Positions 46,080 through 56,184 are shown, counted from the stretch's first letter. The stretch is 64,000 bases of DNA from CAYFLR01 sp964343805 (GCA_964343805.1 CAYFLR010000008.1:110662-174661); one strand, 5' to 3'. Program-made: numbers and translations. The notes: generated by a model not told the origin, from the letters alone.

Positions 46080-47930
46080 TTGAAATATATAATTCTCATT
46101 TTCCTTATTATAACCAGCCTCAGCTGCAGTAAAAGTAAAGATGAAGATAGCTCAAAAAGTAAATCCTTTTATAGTATGAGCAGGGCAGGTCAACTAGGGG
46201 GTGAATTCCCCAATTTACGTAAGCTAGCTGACTGGTTCACCAACCCTAAAAACAATGAAGAGGCAGCTATCTCTGATTTTACTTATGACCCTCTGCTTAT
46301 AGATCAGCTGGTGCGTTATATTGACAATCAAATCATTCGGTTGGATAAAATGCAAGCCGCCTTCAGTGAAGCAGAAAACGGAAATCCGGTGGCTTTTAGA
46401 TCCTTAATAGAGCTTGAAAGTAGGGAATTTAAAGATATTTATCAAGCTATAACCCTATCAGATGAAGAGATTGCCACATTTTCTCCCCCCACTGGTGATA
46501 TGTTGGCCGTCTTCTTTGTAAAACTCAGACAAACGGGTCAAAATCAGAATCTCCTTGATAATTTTGCCGATTTCCAAAAAGTGGAGTCAGAGATGTTGGA
46601 GATGGAAAGGGTCAATCTCTATAATGCCTTAGCCAAAGAACATTTTAGCGATGAGTACTATACAGTGATAAAAGACTCTGAACTCTTCTATAAGAATACC
46701 GATCAAATGAAAGAGACTCTTAACAGCTTAAAAACTTACTTTGAGGGGCAGGTTAAGGGTGAAAGTTCATTGTTTCCCACTATGGAAAGCCCTATGTCCA
46801 TGGGAGGAAAGACCGATACCTTCTTGAGATGGATCTATCTCTACTCTAATGAAAACGTAATGGGAGTCTTTGATCAAGTGGACTCTCCAGGTGATATTCC
46901 TTCTGTAGAAGAAGAAGAATGGCTACATGAAGGAAATGAGCTGACAACAGTGGAGGATGCCTTAGATGTATCAGTGGCTTTATTAGTTGCCACAGGAGAA
47001 GTGGTTCTTAAATACAAAGATGGTTATCTCTCAGGTAGACCGGAGAAAAAACAAGAAGTGCGAGAACTTCAAACTCTAATCAACTCTCTTGGGTATGCGG
47101 TGGATGTGGATGGATACTATGGCCCAGATACCAAAAAACATATTGCCATAATTCAAAGTCTGCTGAATATGACGGTCAATGGGAGCGAAGTGAGCTCTGC
47201 ACTGTTAGAAGCCATGAAAAAACGTGCAACGAGAGAGAGTGTTCCTCAAGTAGTTACTACAGTAGAAACACCTGCTGTAACACCAGAAGTTGAGCAAGAA
47301 GGAAACGACAGTGTACTTGACTCTGTTACCGAACTCAATGCCACCAGTACTGATACTACCACTTATCCCATCACGGATGTGGAATATATACCACCTACTG
47401 CTAGGCCTAAACCAGTGCCACGCACTTCCAGCACCGACCCAGGAGCGGAAGTTTTTCCCTTAAAAACCAGCGATATTCAATCCTACAAACATCCACCACG
47501 CAGTTATGGAGCCCGCCGTGGAAGCCGAAGGCATGCGGGAGTGGATTTGGAACCGAAAGTCGGAGCTTGTGGAACTAAAATCTATGCTATGGCCAAAGGG
47601 GTCATCACCGGTTATAGAAGTTTTTACCGTGGTTCCTATCAATTAATTATCAAACATGAGAATTACATTGCTCGCTATGGAGAGATTAAAAGAGGACTCC
47701 CTAATGGTCTTGGAATTGGCTCAGAAGTTGAAGCTGGACAGCATATCGGGGAAATGGGTAAGATGAGAGGTATTAGTCGCTGTATGCTTCATTTGGAACT
47801 CTTTCGAGGGACTCATACAGGAGCATTGTCTAACAGCAGTATCAGACCCTATGAACGCCGGGTAGACAATTTTAATCCCACAGACAAAATAGATGAACTT
47901 TATCAAGAGTATTTAAGAACGGGTAACTAA
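46080..47930 (+). CDS. Lipoprotein with peptidoglycan-binding domain and M23 peptidase
   Basis: A 616-residue murein hydrolase candidate. Translation starts at TTG with AAGGAG six bases before it. The signal has a lipobox (IITSLSCSKS). A helical region follows, then a PG-binding repeat near 325-385 (VRELQTLINSLGYAVDVDGY), a Thr/Glu/Pro-rich linker and the M23 domain with HAGVDLEP and MLHLELF. The middle His of the usual HxH motif is kept (LHLE), but the sequence around RSFYRGSYQLIIKHENYIARYG is atypical. The anchored enzyme may remodel the cell's own wall or another cell's. Confidence 0.85.
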   Translation: MKYIILIFLIITSLSCSKSKDEDSSKSKSFYSMSRAGQLGGEFPNLRKLADWFTNPKNNEEAAISDFTYDPLLIDQLVRYIDNQIIRLDKMQAAFSEAENGNPVAFRSLIELESREFKDIYQAITLSDEEIATFSPPTGDMLAVFFVKLRQTGQNQNLLDNFADFQKVESEMLEMERVNLYNALAKEHFSDEYYTVIKDSELFYKNTDQMKETLNSLKTYFEGQVKGESSLFPTMESPMSMGGKTDTFLRWIYLYSNENVMGVFDQVDSPGDIPSVEEEEWLHEGNELTTVEDALDVSVALLVATGEVVLKYKDGYLSGRPEKKQEVRELQTLINSLGYAVDVDGYYGPDTKKHIAIIQSLLNMTVNGSEVSSALLEAMKKRATRESVPQVVTTVETPAVTPEVEQEGNDSVLDSVTELNATSTDTTTYPITDVEYIPPTARPKPVPRTSSTDPGAEVFPLKTSDIQSYKHPPRSYGARRGSRRHAGVDLEPKVGACGTKIYAMAKGVITGYRSFYRGSYQLIIKHENYIARYGEIKRGLPNGLGIGSEVEAGQHIGEMGKMRGISRCMLHLELFRGTHTGALSNSSIRPYERRVDNFNPTDKIDELYQEYLRTGN

Positions 47931-48637
47931 TGTCCCAACGACCCTCTTCAACCAGGTGGCTCATTGCTGTTATTCTCTGTTTCTTTGTTGCAGGATTGCT
48001 CTATTTGCTTTTCAGTTCACCCCAAACTCAGCCCCCGAAAAAACCTGCTGACACGGTCAAACCAATTACTATAGACATCCAAAAAGAAATTAAAGAAAAT
48101 TCGGAGCGCAAGAGAGTGTCTAAGCCCCCCTCTGCTAATACAAAATCTCCTGTCCGTAACAAGCCTACCCCTATGAAAGTGTCCATGATTAAAAAGACCT
48201 TAGAGGATATTTTCGCGATCCCCTTAGACAAATTCACCCTGAATGACTTTAAAGATCTGGTAGAAGATCAACAACACCCCTTCAAGTATGAAAAAAAGGG
48301 AAGCCCGGAGATTGGGGAATATTATGAAATAAGCACAGGATCTAAGCAGCGAAAGCCTCCCTTCTTTGAAGGAGAGATCAATATCCATGCGGACAATCGA
48401 GAGGAGTTGGCCCGTTTTTCCATGGTATATTCTTATACTAAAGATAATTTCAGTTCTCTACGCAAGGAACTCTCTGACCATATGAAAAAGAAAAAAATAA
48501 AAATAAGAGAGCAAAATCTTACATTTATTATGTGGCAGATAGGATCCTATGTGCTTTGGATATCACCGGAAGGTGATTCTACTTCCAATGGAGCCATAAA
48601 AAATATCAGGATCACCTTAGAAATTGATCAAGGCTAA
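47930..48637 (+). CDS. Membrane-anchored hypothetical protein
   Basis: A 235-residue protein whose ATG overlaps the stop of the M23 lipoprotein (TAATG), so it is translationally coupled. One N-terminal helix (LIAVILCFFVAGLLYLLF) is followed by a Pro/Lys-rich linker and a C-terminal alpha/beta domain of about 150 residues without a known match. Coupling suggests it assists or regulates the hydrolase. Confidence 0.6.
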   Translation: MSQRPSSTRWLIAVILCFFVAGLLYLLFSSPQTQPPKKPADTVKPITIDIQKEIKENSERKRVSKPPSANTKSPVRNKPTPMKVSMIKKTLEDIFAIPLDKFTLNDFKDLVEDQQHPFKYEKKGSPEIGEYYEISTGSKQRKPPFFEGEINIHADNREELARFSMVYSYTKDNFSSLRKELSDHMKKKKIKIREQNLTFIMWQIGSYVLWISPEGDSTSNGAIKNIRITLEIDQG

Positions 48638-48650
48638 AACTCTACCAGGT

Positions 48651-48697
48651 GTTTCAAATAGAAACAAATCGTTTCACCTTTCGTTTCAAACTTGAAC
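48651..48697 (+). promoter_or_regulatory. Phased inverted repeats, putative sigma-54 enhancer (UAS)
   Basis: GTTTC-N5-GAAAC (48651-48665) overlaps GAAAC-N5-GTTTC (48661-48675), and GTTTC at 48683 is followed by GAAC at 48694. Half-sites recur about every 10-12 bases, i.e. on one DNA face. The cluster ends about 90 bases before the -24/-12 promoter, the usual place for an enhancer-binding protein. Confidence 0.6.
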
Positions 48698-48783
48698 ATA
48701 CTTTTCTATCTATTTTATCAGGACCTTAGACAAAATTCCTTACCCCCCTTCTCTAACAACAACCTCATAAGAAATTGCAAAAC

Positions 48784-48800
48784 TTGGCATACTCCTTGCT
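48784..48800 (+). promoter_or_regulatory. Sigma-54 (-24/-12) promoter
   Basis: TTGGCATACTCCTTGCT has the invariant GG (48786-48787) and GC (48798-48799) separated by ten bases and matches the consensus TGGCAC-N5-TTGCW at most other positions. Transcription should begin near 48811, 52 bases before the small gene at 48863. Confidence 0.75.
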
Positions 48801-48862
48801 ATTAATAAAAGTCAAGTGAATTAAAAACGATTAAATAGAAAATTTTAATACGGAGATTAAAA

Positions 48863-49033
48863 ATGAAAGATAATATTGAAATTTTAGAACTACCAGAAGT
48901 ACCTAACGTAAAATACGTTCAAGACAAAAATGGCCAAGGCTGGTATTGCCATGGGTCTTTTAACAATTCCAAAGATAAAGTTAAAGATACTTGCTATTCA
49001 AGTGATAGCTTAGTTTATGATCGTAGCTTCTAA
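48863..49033 (+). CDS. 56-residue peptide under sigma-54 control
   Basis: A small gene with CGGAG seven bases before its ATG. The peptide has an acidic N-terminus rich in Leu/Pro (MKDNIEILELPEVPNVKY) and a C-terminal part with Cys29 and Cys44 (GWYCHGSF, KDTCYSSDS), ending in YDRSF. It has no signal peptide or membrane helix. I recognise no family. A two-Cys small peptide with a leader-like front could be a regulator, a toxin or a peptide that is later modified; no modifying enzyme is nearby. The promoter and enhancer-like repeats make it much more credible as a gene than its length alone. Confidence 0.65.
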   Translation: MKDNIEILELPEVPNVKYVQDKNGQGWYCHGSFNNSKDKVKDTCYSSDSLVYDRSF

Positions 49034-49062
49034 GGGGGGTTATAAAGATTAAATAGTAAAGC

Positions 49063-49152
49063 AGCTGGATGGAAGCAAGAGTGAGCAAATGACAAACCTT
49101 TTTCTTTTGGCAACTTCAAACTAACCAAACGCAAACTCTTGCTCTTCCAGCT
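49063..49152 (+). repeat. Long imperfect inverted repeat / stem-loop
   Basis: AGCTGGATGGAAGCAAGAGT (49063-49082) pairs with ACTCTTGCTCTTCCAGCT (49135-49152): seven outer pairs, a small interior loop, then eight inner pairs, around about 52 bases. It lies after the sigma-54-driven peptide gene and before the end of a convergent lipoprotein gene. No strong U-tract follows on either strand. It may be a structured RNA, a long 3' UTR hairpin or the ends of a small mobile repeat. Confidence 0.55.
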
Positions 49153-49163
49153 CTTTATAAAAA

Positions 49164-49850
49164 CTATCGACACTCTCCACGATAAGTCACAATCTTATCT
49201 TCAGCATTTCTGGTGCCATCATAATCAGCCAACACATAATTTGAACCGGGAGCCTGTACTGTAAGCTCTAAATGAGTATTGGTATATTGATAATAGTATT
49301 CCACATACTGACGTCCGTATTTGGTTACACTTTGGTGACTGCAAACAGGTGTAGGAGGATTTCCAACTGTATGGCAAACCATTTCCCAGTCTTGATAGGT
49401 ACAGCTGTCAGTGCCGGTAAATGAACCTGAGGTAGATTCAGTGGTTACAATGTCACCGTGTATATCAATAGGTTGACCACTTTGCTCACTCAGCAAAGAG
49501 AAAGAGCCATTATAGTTAGGCAACTCGGCTCCGGCAGGAATTTTTAATGGAATTTCAATTTTGGTATTCTTCTTAATTTTAACCGTAAGCTTGGCTCGTT
49601 TTTTAGATTTAAAACTGAAATATGCTTTAAATTCTCCAGGGTTAATGGTTTTTTCTCGAATTACCGTTACAGGTTCTTCATCTTCATCACAAAGATCTGT
49701 TCCTGCACCACCTAAAGGATTATCACATCCTTCTGTCTCTTCTACTAAAACTTTAAAAGAATCTAACACTTTCAAATATCCACTGATAGGTTTACAGCTA
49801 AAAGTTAAAAGCATCAGCGCAATTAAAATTCCAAGTACACTCTTCATCAT
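49164..49850 (-). CDS. Lipoprotein of unknown function
   Basis: A 228-residue lipoprotein (LLTFSCKPISG) with AGGAG before the ATG. The mature protein has a Cys/acidic region (TEGCDNPLGGAGTDLCDEDEEP), then a basic beta segment (SKKRAKLTVKIKKNTKIEI) and a C-terminal half with several Tyr and four more Cys (TYQDWEMVCHTV, PVCSHQS, YRGECR). The Cys pattern suggests disulfides. No family is recognised. Confidence 0.6.
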   Translation of the reverse strand: MMKSVLGILIALMLLTFSCKPISGYLKVLDSFKVLVEETEGCDNPLGGAGTDLCDEDEEPVTVIREKTINPGEFKAYFSFKSKKRAKLTVKIKKNTKIEIPLKIPAGAELPNYNGSFSLLSEQSGQPIDIHGDIVTTESTSGSFTGTDSCTYQDWEMVCHTVGNPPTPVCSHQSVTKYGRQYVEYYYQYTNTHLELTVQAPGSNYVLADYDGTRNAEDKIVTYRGECR

Positions 49851-49960
49851 CCAACATCTCCTCAGTTAAAAAATTAAAATTGGGCCTTTCTCGGGCGCTA
49901 ACCTACTTTAGTTTATCCCCGTTCGTCAAGGGGTTTAATTATTGATGATAAGTTAAAACA

Positions 49961-49978
49961 ATGGTTATGGTAAGTCTT
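49961..49978 (+). repeat. Dispersed 18-bp word, intergenic copy
   Basis: ATGGTTATGGTAAGTCTT, six bases beyond the stop codon of the minus-strand glycosyltransferase and upstream of the minus-strand lipoprotein. Confidence 0.6.
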
Positions 49979-49984
49979 TAGGCT

Positions 49985-51259
49985 TTAAATAGTACTCATA
50001 TAATCAATATTTTCAAAGAGAATCCGGAATTTTTTTCGTAGGATTTTATAAGAGTAATGCTCGAGTGCCAGTTGATAGTTTTTCTCGCACATTTTCTTAC
50101 CCAGTTTAGGATTAGAGAGAACCTCTTGCACCTGCCTTATGGTTTTACTGGTTATAAAGTCATTGAATTCTATAACATCAAATCCTTTAGGACTGATATC
50201 CAAAGCGTAAATTGTATAATTGTTCACCATGATGGGTCGTTTAAAATAAATAGCTTCTAAGAAAGCATTGCCAAATCCCTCTACAATAGATGGATAGGTC
50301 ACTAAATCAGCATGGGGATAAATATCCCATAGACTATATATTTTACGACCATCTTCAGTGGTGCCTCGCTCTTCTTGAAAAATTTCTGAGGCAAAGATGG
50401 TTCGAACTCCTAAATGCTTAGCATAGGATCTTAATCGACTTTCATATTCATAACCCGCATCTCCCGATGCATGAGAAATCACCAGGGTACTCTTCATGTT
50501 AAGGCGACTCACCATCTCGATTGAATGCTCAATCCCTTTCCTCTTCACCACCCGAGTGGGCTGTAAAATAAGAAATTCATCCTCATCAATACCCAAGGAT
50601 TCTCTGACATCACTGGCATAGCTATCTGGCTTAGGGTGCGGTTTTTCGAAGTTCATCACATTGGGAATAATTTCCGATACCACTCCTTTACGCCTAGCTA
50701 ACTGATGCCGCCCCGAAGAATTAATCACCACATGCTGAATGGAAGGCAAGGTGGAAGGAAAGGCCATGGTGATATAATCCCATACCGAATTCACCATCAA
50801 ATTCTTGCGCTCCCAGGTAAAATCATGATTGTGGGCGATAGTTGGGATATTAGTTTCTGCAATCACCTCAGTCAAAGCCAAAGTGAGGGGGATATTTAAG
50901 GGGAAAGAAAAGATGTTCTGGGATATCAATACATCGAGGTCATACTCTTTAATAAAAGCCTTCAGCTTCTTACGAAAAAACTCTCTTTTCTTATGAATCC
51001 AATTGGTGTCTGCCGCAGTTCTCACTCTTCTACTGAAAAAGAGATCATGCTTTCGTTTGATTTCAGGATGACGAAAATAAGCCTCTGGTACCACCATTGA
51101 ACATTTCTCGGGCCGATCAGAGAGTCCTGAAAAATAGAAACTTTTATGCCCCATCTCCTTCAGTACCTCAGCCCATTTAGCGGTCTCTAATGTGACTCCA
51201 TCGGTGGATTGAAAACGAAAGGAGATAAATCCCACATTGTACTTTTTTTTCTTTACCAT
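49985..51259 (-). CDS. GT4-family glycosyltransferase
   Basis: A GT-B fold glycosyltransferase of 424 residues. The N-terminal half has the GVTLETAKWAEVLKEMGH nucleotide-fold start, and the C-terminal half carries LQPTRVVKRKG (donor-site strand) and SIVEGFGNAFLEAI, the E-x7-E motif of family GT4. NVMNFEKP (hinge) is typical. It may build a glycolipid, glycan or solute; no other glycan gene is nearby. There is no signal peptide. Confidence 0.85.
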   Translation of the reverse strand: MVKKKKYNVGFISFRFQSTDGVTLETAKWAEVLKEMGHKSFYFSGLSDRPEKCSMVVPEAYFRHPEIKRKHDLFFSRRVRTAADTNWIHKKREFFRKKLKAFIKEYDLDVLISQNIFSFPLNIPLTLALTEVIAETNIPTIAHNHDFTWERKNLMVNSVWDYITMAFPSTLPSIQHVVINSSGRHQLARRKGVVSEIIPNVMNFEKPHPKPDSYASDVRESLGIDEDEFLILQPTRVVKRKGIEHSIEMVSRLNMKSTLVISHASGDAGYEYESRLRSYAKHLGVRTIFASEIFQEERGTTEDGRKIYSLWDIYPHADLVTYPSIVEGFGNAFLEAIYFKRPIMVNNYTIYALDISPKGFDVIEFNDFITSKTIRQVQEVLSNPKLGKKMCEKNYQLALEHYSYKILRKKFRILFENIDYMSTI

Positions 51260-51327
51260 TTTGTAAACCTATCCCTAGTTAGCAAGAGGTCAATTCAATA
51301 ACTTATTTATTATTTTAGCAAATGGGT

Positions 51328-52686
51328 TTAAAAAGACACGCCTAATCTGGTACCGATATCTGTTTTCTCGGCTTTCCCTTCATAGGTTTCATTATTGAAA
51401 GGATTCTCTTCAGTATATGATCGGTAGGTATGACCATAGTAAAATTCTATCTGAACAACCTTCCATAAGAAAGCTAAATAGACTTGCCAGGCACTTCCTT
51501 TCACCACCGGTTCTGCCATTTTGGCAGCTTCTAAATTGGAGGTGGTTTCTTCAGCCATCCCAGTGAGGCTACTCACTTTAATCTGCTTGTTATTCAGCTC
51601 TGGTGGTTTTACAGTTTTTAAAATAGGATAGCAAAAATTAGCTCCTAGCTGCAATAGCTGGTAGATCCAAAATGATTGATCGAAAGTTAAATTTACAAAT
51701 TGATAGTCAAACTCCAAGGGAGTTTTAATAGTGAGCTGATCCCGAAGAGAAACGGCTAACAAAGTGCTCGATTGAAAATTAAAAGAAAGTCCCAGGTTAT
51801 ATCGAACAAGAACCTCATAGTGCTGATGAGTGATTTCAATTTCTGCTTCTTTGCCAGTGGAAAATAACGCCCTGATTCCAAACATGGGATAAAGCGAATT
51901 CTCCCCCAAAAACATCAAAGGATAAACAGTGAGCCTGGCTCCCATCATCAGAGGATTCACCAAAGATCCCAATAGTTCACCTTCTGCCGTTTCTCCTCCT
52001 TCATAATCAAAATGTGCCACTTCTAAAGAGGAAGTACTGAAGTCTCCTAACAATTGAAGTTTTGGAGCCACCAAGTCAGATTCCATAGCGGAAAAATGGA
52101 GCTTCACCTTTTTACCCACACGTAAAAAGGTTCGATACTTTGGGTTCATAGCATAGTAAAGTCTTAAACTGACCAAATGCTCTTTAATAGCTGAGACCTT
52201 GAAAATACCTAATAAAGCTGAGGAAACCTGTTTGCCATCCCCCTTTAAAATGGCCACCAACTGAGAGGAATTTACCTTACTGTTTTTTTCCAAGGTCAAA
52301 AGTAACATACTTTTCTTGTTACCCGCCACCATAGCAGTGGCTTTGAAAGTTTCCTGGGAAGCAGGGATTCCCACTAAAACAAATGACCTTCTCACTTTAC
52401 TTGTTAAAATGGGATCCGTTCCTCTAATGCTCCCAAAGACATAATGTCCTTTTACTTTAAGAACTTTGACCGTGCCTTTCACCAAAATATAAAAGCCCTT
52501 TGCATTGCGATAATAGAGCTTTAAATCAGTATTTAACTTGGCAGGGGAAAGGCTCCCCTTAATCAGTTTGGATTTAAATCTATAGGGAGAAGTGAATTTG
52601 GTTTCACCTACCACCACAGCCCAAACATTAGTTGAGTAAATAAATAGGACTAAAAAACAGTTTAGAGAGAACAATTTGAAATACAT
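51328..52686 (-). CDS. Outer-membrane-like beta-rich protein
   Basis: A 452-residue exported protein (signal FIYSTNVWA). It is beta-rich throughout, with alternating hydrophobic strands in the second half (FWIYQLLQLGANFCYP, VQIEFYYGHTYRSY) and a terminal Phe after GTRLGVSF, as in beta-barrel outer-membrane proteins. The first half (about 25-200) could be a periplasmic or strand-rich domain. The ATG lies only 15 bases after a hairpin and lacks a Shine-Dalgarno. No specific family is recognised. Confidence 0.6.
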   Translation of the reverse strand: MYFKLFSLNCFLVLFIYSTNVWAVVVGETKFTSPYRFKSKLIKGSLSPAKLNTDLKLYYRNAKGFYILVKGTVKVLKVKGHYVFGSIRGTDPILTSKVRRSFVLVGIPASQETFKATAMVAGNKKSMLLLTLEKNSKVNSSQLVAILKGDGKQVSSALLGIFKVSAIKEHLVSLRLYYAMNPKYRTFLRVGKKVKLHFSAMESDLVAPKLQLLGDFSTSSLEVAHFDYEGGETAEGELLGSLVNPLMMGARLTVYPLMFLGENSLYPMFGIRALFSTGKEAEIEITHQHYEVLVRYNLGLSFNFQSSTLLAVSLRDQLTIKTPLEFDYQFVNLTFDQSFWIYQLLQLGANFCYPILKTVKPPELNNKQIKVSSLTGMAEETTSNLEAAKMAEPVVKGSAWQVYLAFLWKVVQIEFYYGHTYRSYTEENPFNNETYEGKAEKTDIGTRLGVSF

Positions 52687-52700
52687 AGCAAAATCAAAAT

Positions 52701-52734
52701 AAGAGATGAGGCCTCATAAAAGACCCCATCTCTT
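52701..52734 (-). terminator. Terminator-like hairpin between two co-oriented genes
   Basis: AAGAGATGAGG (52701-52711) pairs with CCCCATCTCTT (52724-52734) with one mismatch. On the minus strand it is followed by TATTTTGATTTTG, a poor U-tract. It terminates the giant lipoprotein gene but sits just before the next gene, so it could also work as an attenuator. Confidence 0.55.
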
Positions 52735-52754
52735 AAGAAAGTAACTAGTACATC

Positions 52755-55700
52755 TTACTGAAGAACGGGAACCATATTTTTCATCTCTTCTTCAGTTGGT
52801 GTTGGAGAGGCATTTCGTTCTTCGTTGGTAAGAAGTTCGAAAGTAAAGTAGACGTCATAGACTATTCCTTCTTTGGTTTCTCCATCTTCAGTGTATGAGT
52901 AGTTGGATCTATAAAGGGTTTCGTTTCCATGAACGTCACGCTGATTCATTTTGACAATTTTGCCAGTATGAAAATTGACGATTCCCGCATCTTCTACTGA
53001 GATGAGCTCACCCTCATCCACTTCACCATTTAAGGTGGGGCACCAGCTGGAATAATCTCCGCCTTCTTCAAAAGGCTCACAGTCTTTACCATCTTGCCAG
53101 AGCTTCAAGTTTTTCCACAATTCAGGTTCACCCGCTTTGTCTATTAGATGGTCATCATTTAAATCGTATTGGTCGAGAGCAATGAATCCGTTACCGGCAA
53201 ATTCACCAAGCTTATAATTTCCAAAGGTGCCATATTGGACATCCTTTTCCATCACGGTTCCTTCACCAAAAAGCTCATAGCTACTGTCAACCTTACCATT
53301 TTGATTGAGGTCGAGAACTAACAGAGCATCCCCTTTGGAACCATCAATCCAGCCGGTTTTAACATAGGCATTGGTAACTACCGTTCTCAAAACGCCGAGA
53401 CCGTCATTCTCTGGGTGAAGAATCCATTGAGAAACCATTTTGTCATAATCACCGTAGCGCACCTGTTTTCGCTCATAAAAACGCCGCCCGATGAAATTAA
53501 TCTCCTTATCAAGTCCCACTAAAGACATTGAGTTATGATTTTTCAAATTGACCACCAATGGACTGTAGCTGAGATGAATTATATTACTTTTTAATTGATT
53601 TTCATTTTCAGGCTTTACATAGCATTGGTAGAGTGGATCAGAAATGGAAGTGGGTCTTAAATAGTCACTCGAATCATTGGCTCCTGGATCAGGAATAGCA
53701 GATCCATACTCTCCATCTTCATCTTTGTATTTCCAACCCGAATGCCACCAGTGTTGTTGATTGGGGTTGGTATCTACATAGAGAAATAAGTCGCCACTGG
53801 TATCCACCGCTTGAGATCCTCCAGATGGATAAGCATAGTAAGTGAAGGAGAGCGAGTTATGTTGAAGGTATCTCACTCCTTTCTTCTCATTGTCACAAAT
53901 ATTCTTTTTAAGTTGATTGTCGGCACAAACGGCAGGAGAACCAGAGGCAAGACTAGAAGATCCTGTAGAGGAAGGAATACAAGCTTCGGCAAATTCTGTA
54001 TCCTTAACCAATTTACCATTATACTTCTTCACCTTGAAGGTGGTCTTTTTTAAGAGTTGGTAGGCCTCATTCCAACGGCCATTCCAACCACCTACTTTTT
54101 CATTTGCTACCCTTATATTACTCACGATCCAAGTTTCCGCCTGGGTATCAAAACAGTTGGGAATACTTCGGTCACTTCCATCTTTCGATTTACCAAAGTT
54201 GTCATGCTGTGCCTTAGGAACATTACACACTGCATACTCATACTCATGGTTAATTTTAGGACAGAAAGGAATATTAAAGGTGAAGGTGTTGGGATGTTGA
54301 TCAACAGTGTCATCTGGGGATGAAGCACGGTTCTCACCTAACATAAAGTTTTGATGAAGGTTATGATGAACTCTCACATTAAAAATGCTGCTTCCAGGAC
54401 CTTTTATGGACATATAGAGCAAGCCAGCATCACCTTCCTGATTATTTACGGTAGGATCATCTGACATGATAGCTCGCCTTCGATTGTTCATCTTCATGTC
54501 AGCTTCTCTAGTTTGATCTGAAGTTCCAGGAATTACATTACTATAGCAAGTAGGAACGGCAACAGGCTGAACTTCACAAAAGGTAAAACAGGGGTCTGTT
54601 TCATCAACAACGACCTGCTCAGTGGTTCCACAAGTTCTTGCTCCAACAAGGCAGGAGAAAGGAACTCTTTCAGTTCTGATTCCACCCACTACGTAATCAC
54701 CAATAGTACATCTCATCTGAGAAATGTTGGAGGTAGAGGCTCGCTCTCCAATCTTTCTTCCATAGGAATCAAATACATAGTGATATACGGTGATAGGAAT
54801 ATCAATGACCGTATCTTCTCCCACCGTTTTGACTACGTTAGGTAAAGAACTGCCATTAGGTGTGGTGTAAATCTTTTTGTAACCATCGGGTCCTGGAGGA
54901 ACGGGAATCCCCATTTGATCATAGCAAGCAACCATTTTGTCAAAGTTGGTTTCGGATTGCTCTCCTTTGATTAAAATTTCAGAAGCGAGATCAATATAAC
55001 TTTCTCCGGTGGCTACCCAGTGACTGGAGTTAGTTTTGGTTAAGTGAGTTTCCGAAGAAGCAGAAGCCGCGCTATCACTTCCCCCACTGATAGTCACATA
55101 GGTCACATTCGCAGCTTGATAGCTCTCTATAGCTGCCTTTACTTCATTCCAAGTAGAGGTTACAGCTCCCCCTTTACAAACCACATCCCGTTTTCCTCTA
55201 GTACAATTACCTGTATCACCTGGGTCAGCACAAGCACCCGTGATCTTAACGTCTAAACAGGTGGAGTTTTCACCTTCTGCACAGGTAAATTCGGCATCTT
55301 TATTGGTGCCGGTACAGGTATCTTCAGCTGTATCTTCATTAGTAAAAGAACCATAGGTATCTTCGTCATCTCCTTCAGTTGCAAGAGTCACCCGAATGGT
55401 TTTCTTAACGGCCTCTTTTCTCACTGCAACACTGAGTGTTTGAGCAGTCGAGGTATCGGCAAGGTACTCAATGTAAACTTCTCTCAAGTTTGGGCTATTG
55501 GTTGCGGTAGTAAAAGTTAAACCACCAACCGTAGCTGTACCAGTACCATTTGAGTACTCATCAATAGATTCGTAATTGGCCTCATTGAGGTATTCCATTT
55601 CCACATGCTTAAAAAGTGGTTCTTGACAGGCAGCTACTTTCCCCCCCCCGGTGTTACCGAAGGCATTTCTGGAAAGGTCAGACTCTCCCTGATTCTTAGT

Positions 55701-56184
55701 TTTAGCTGCTCCAAAAATATAGGTATAATTGCTGGAAGAGCCTTCCGCTACATACATATCTTCTCTAATGTTCTTCCAATCCCCACAGGGATCAAATTCT
55801 CCATTATTGACGAATTCATCCGTATAGTTTGCAGAGGGATTGAAATAGGGTGTACTCACAAAGAGTAGGCCATCATCATCTCCTGATTCATACGCCTCTT
55901 GTAATATTGGATCGTATTTGTAAATATCCACCAAGGAATCTAATGAACCACTTTTTACCAAGTTAGCAGTTGGAGTGGGTTCANNNNNNNNNNNNNNNNN
56001 NNNNNNNNNNNNNNNNNNNNNNNNNNNNNNNNNNNNNNNNTCCTTGAGGTTTTTTGGATTTGGGTGATGGTGTTGCAGCAGGGCTTTCATCCTTCTTATC
56101 CGAGCCTTCACTTTCACTCTTGGTACAAGAGAAGGTCAGGAAGAGAAGTAGGCAGAGAAATAGTTGAAACTTAAATTGGATCAT
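52755..56184 (-). CDS. Giant lipoprotein with EF-like calcium motifs
   Basis: About 1140 residues. The ATG at 56184 follows GGAGGGCAACT and opens a lipoprotein signal (LLLFLTFSCTKSES). A 57-N gap (55984-56040) follows soon after, so the two open frames around it are one gene. The middle is Cys-rich with many short Asp/Thr turns. The C-terminal region has the calcium-binding pattern of large adhesins and hemolysin-type proteins: LDLNQNGKVDSSYELFGEG, ALDQYDLNDDHLIDKAGEPE, LKLWQDGKDCE and DEGELISVEDAGI. It is likely a surface protein. A weak sigma-28-like -10 lies about 135 bases upstream. Confidence 0.75.
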
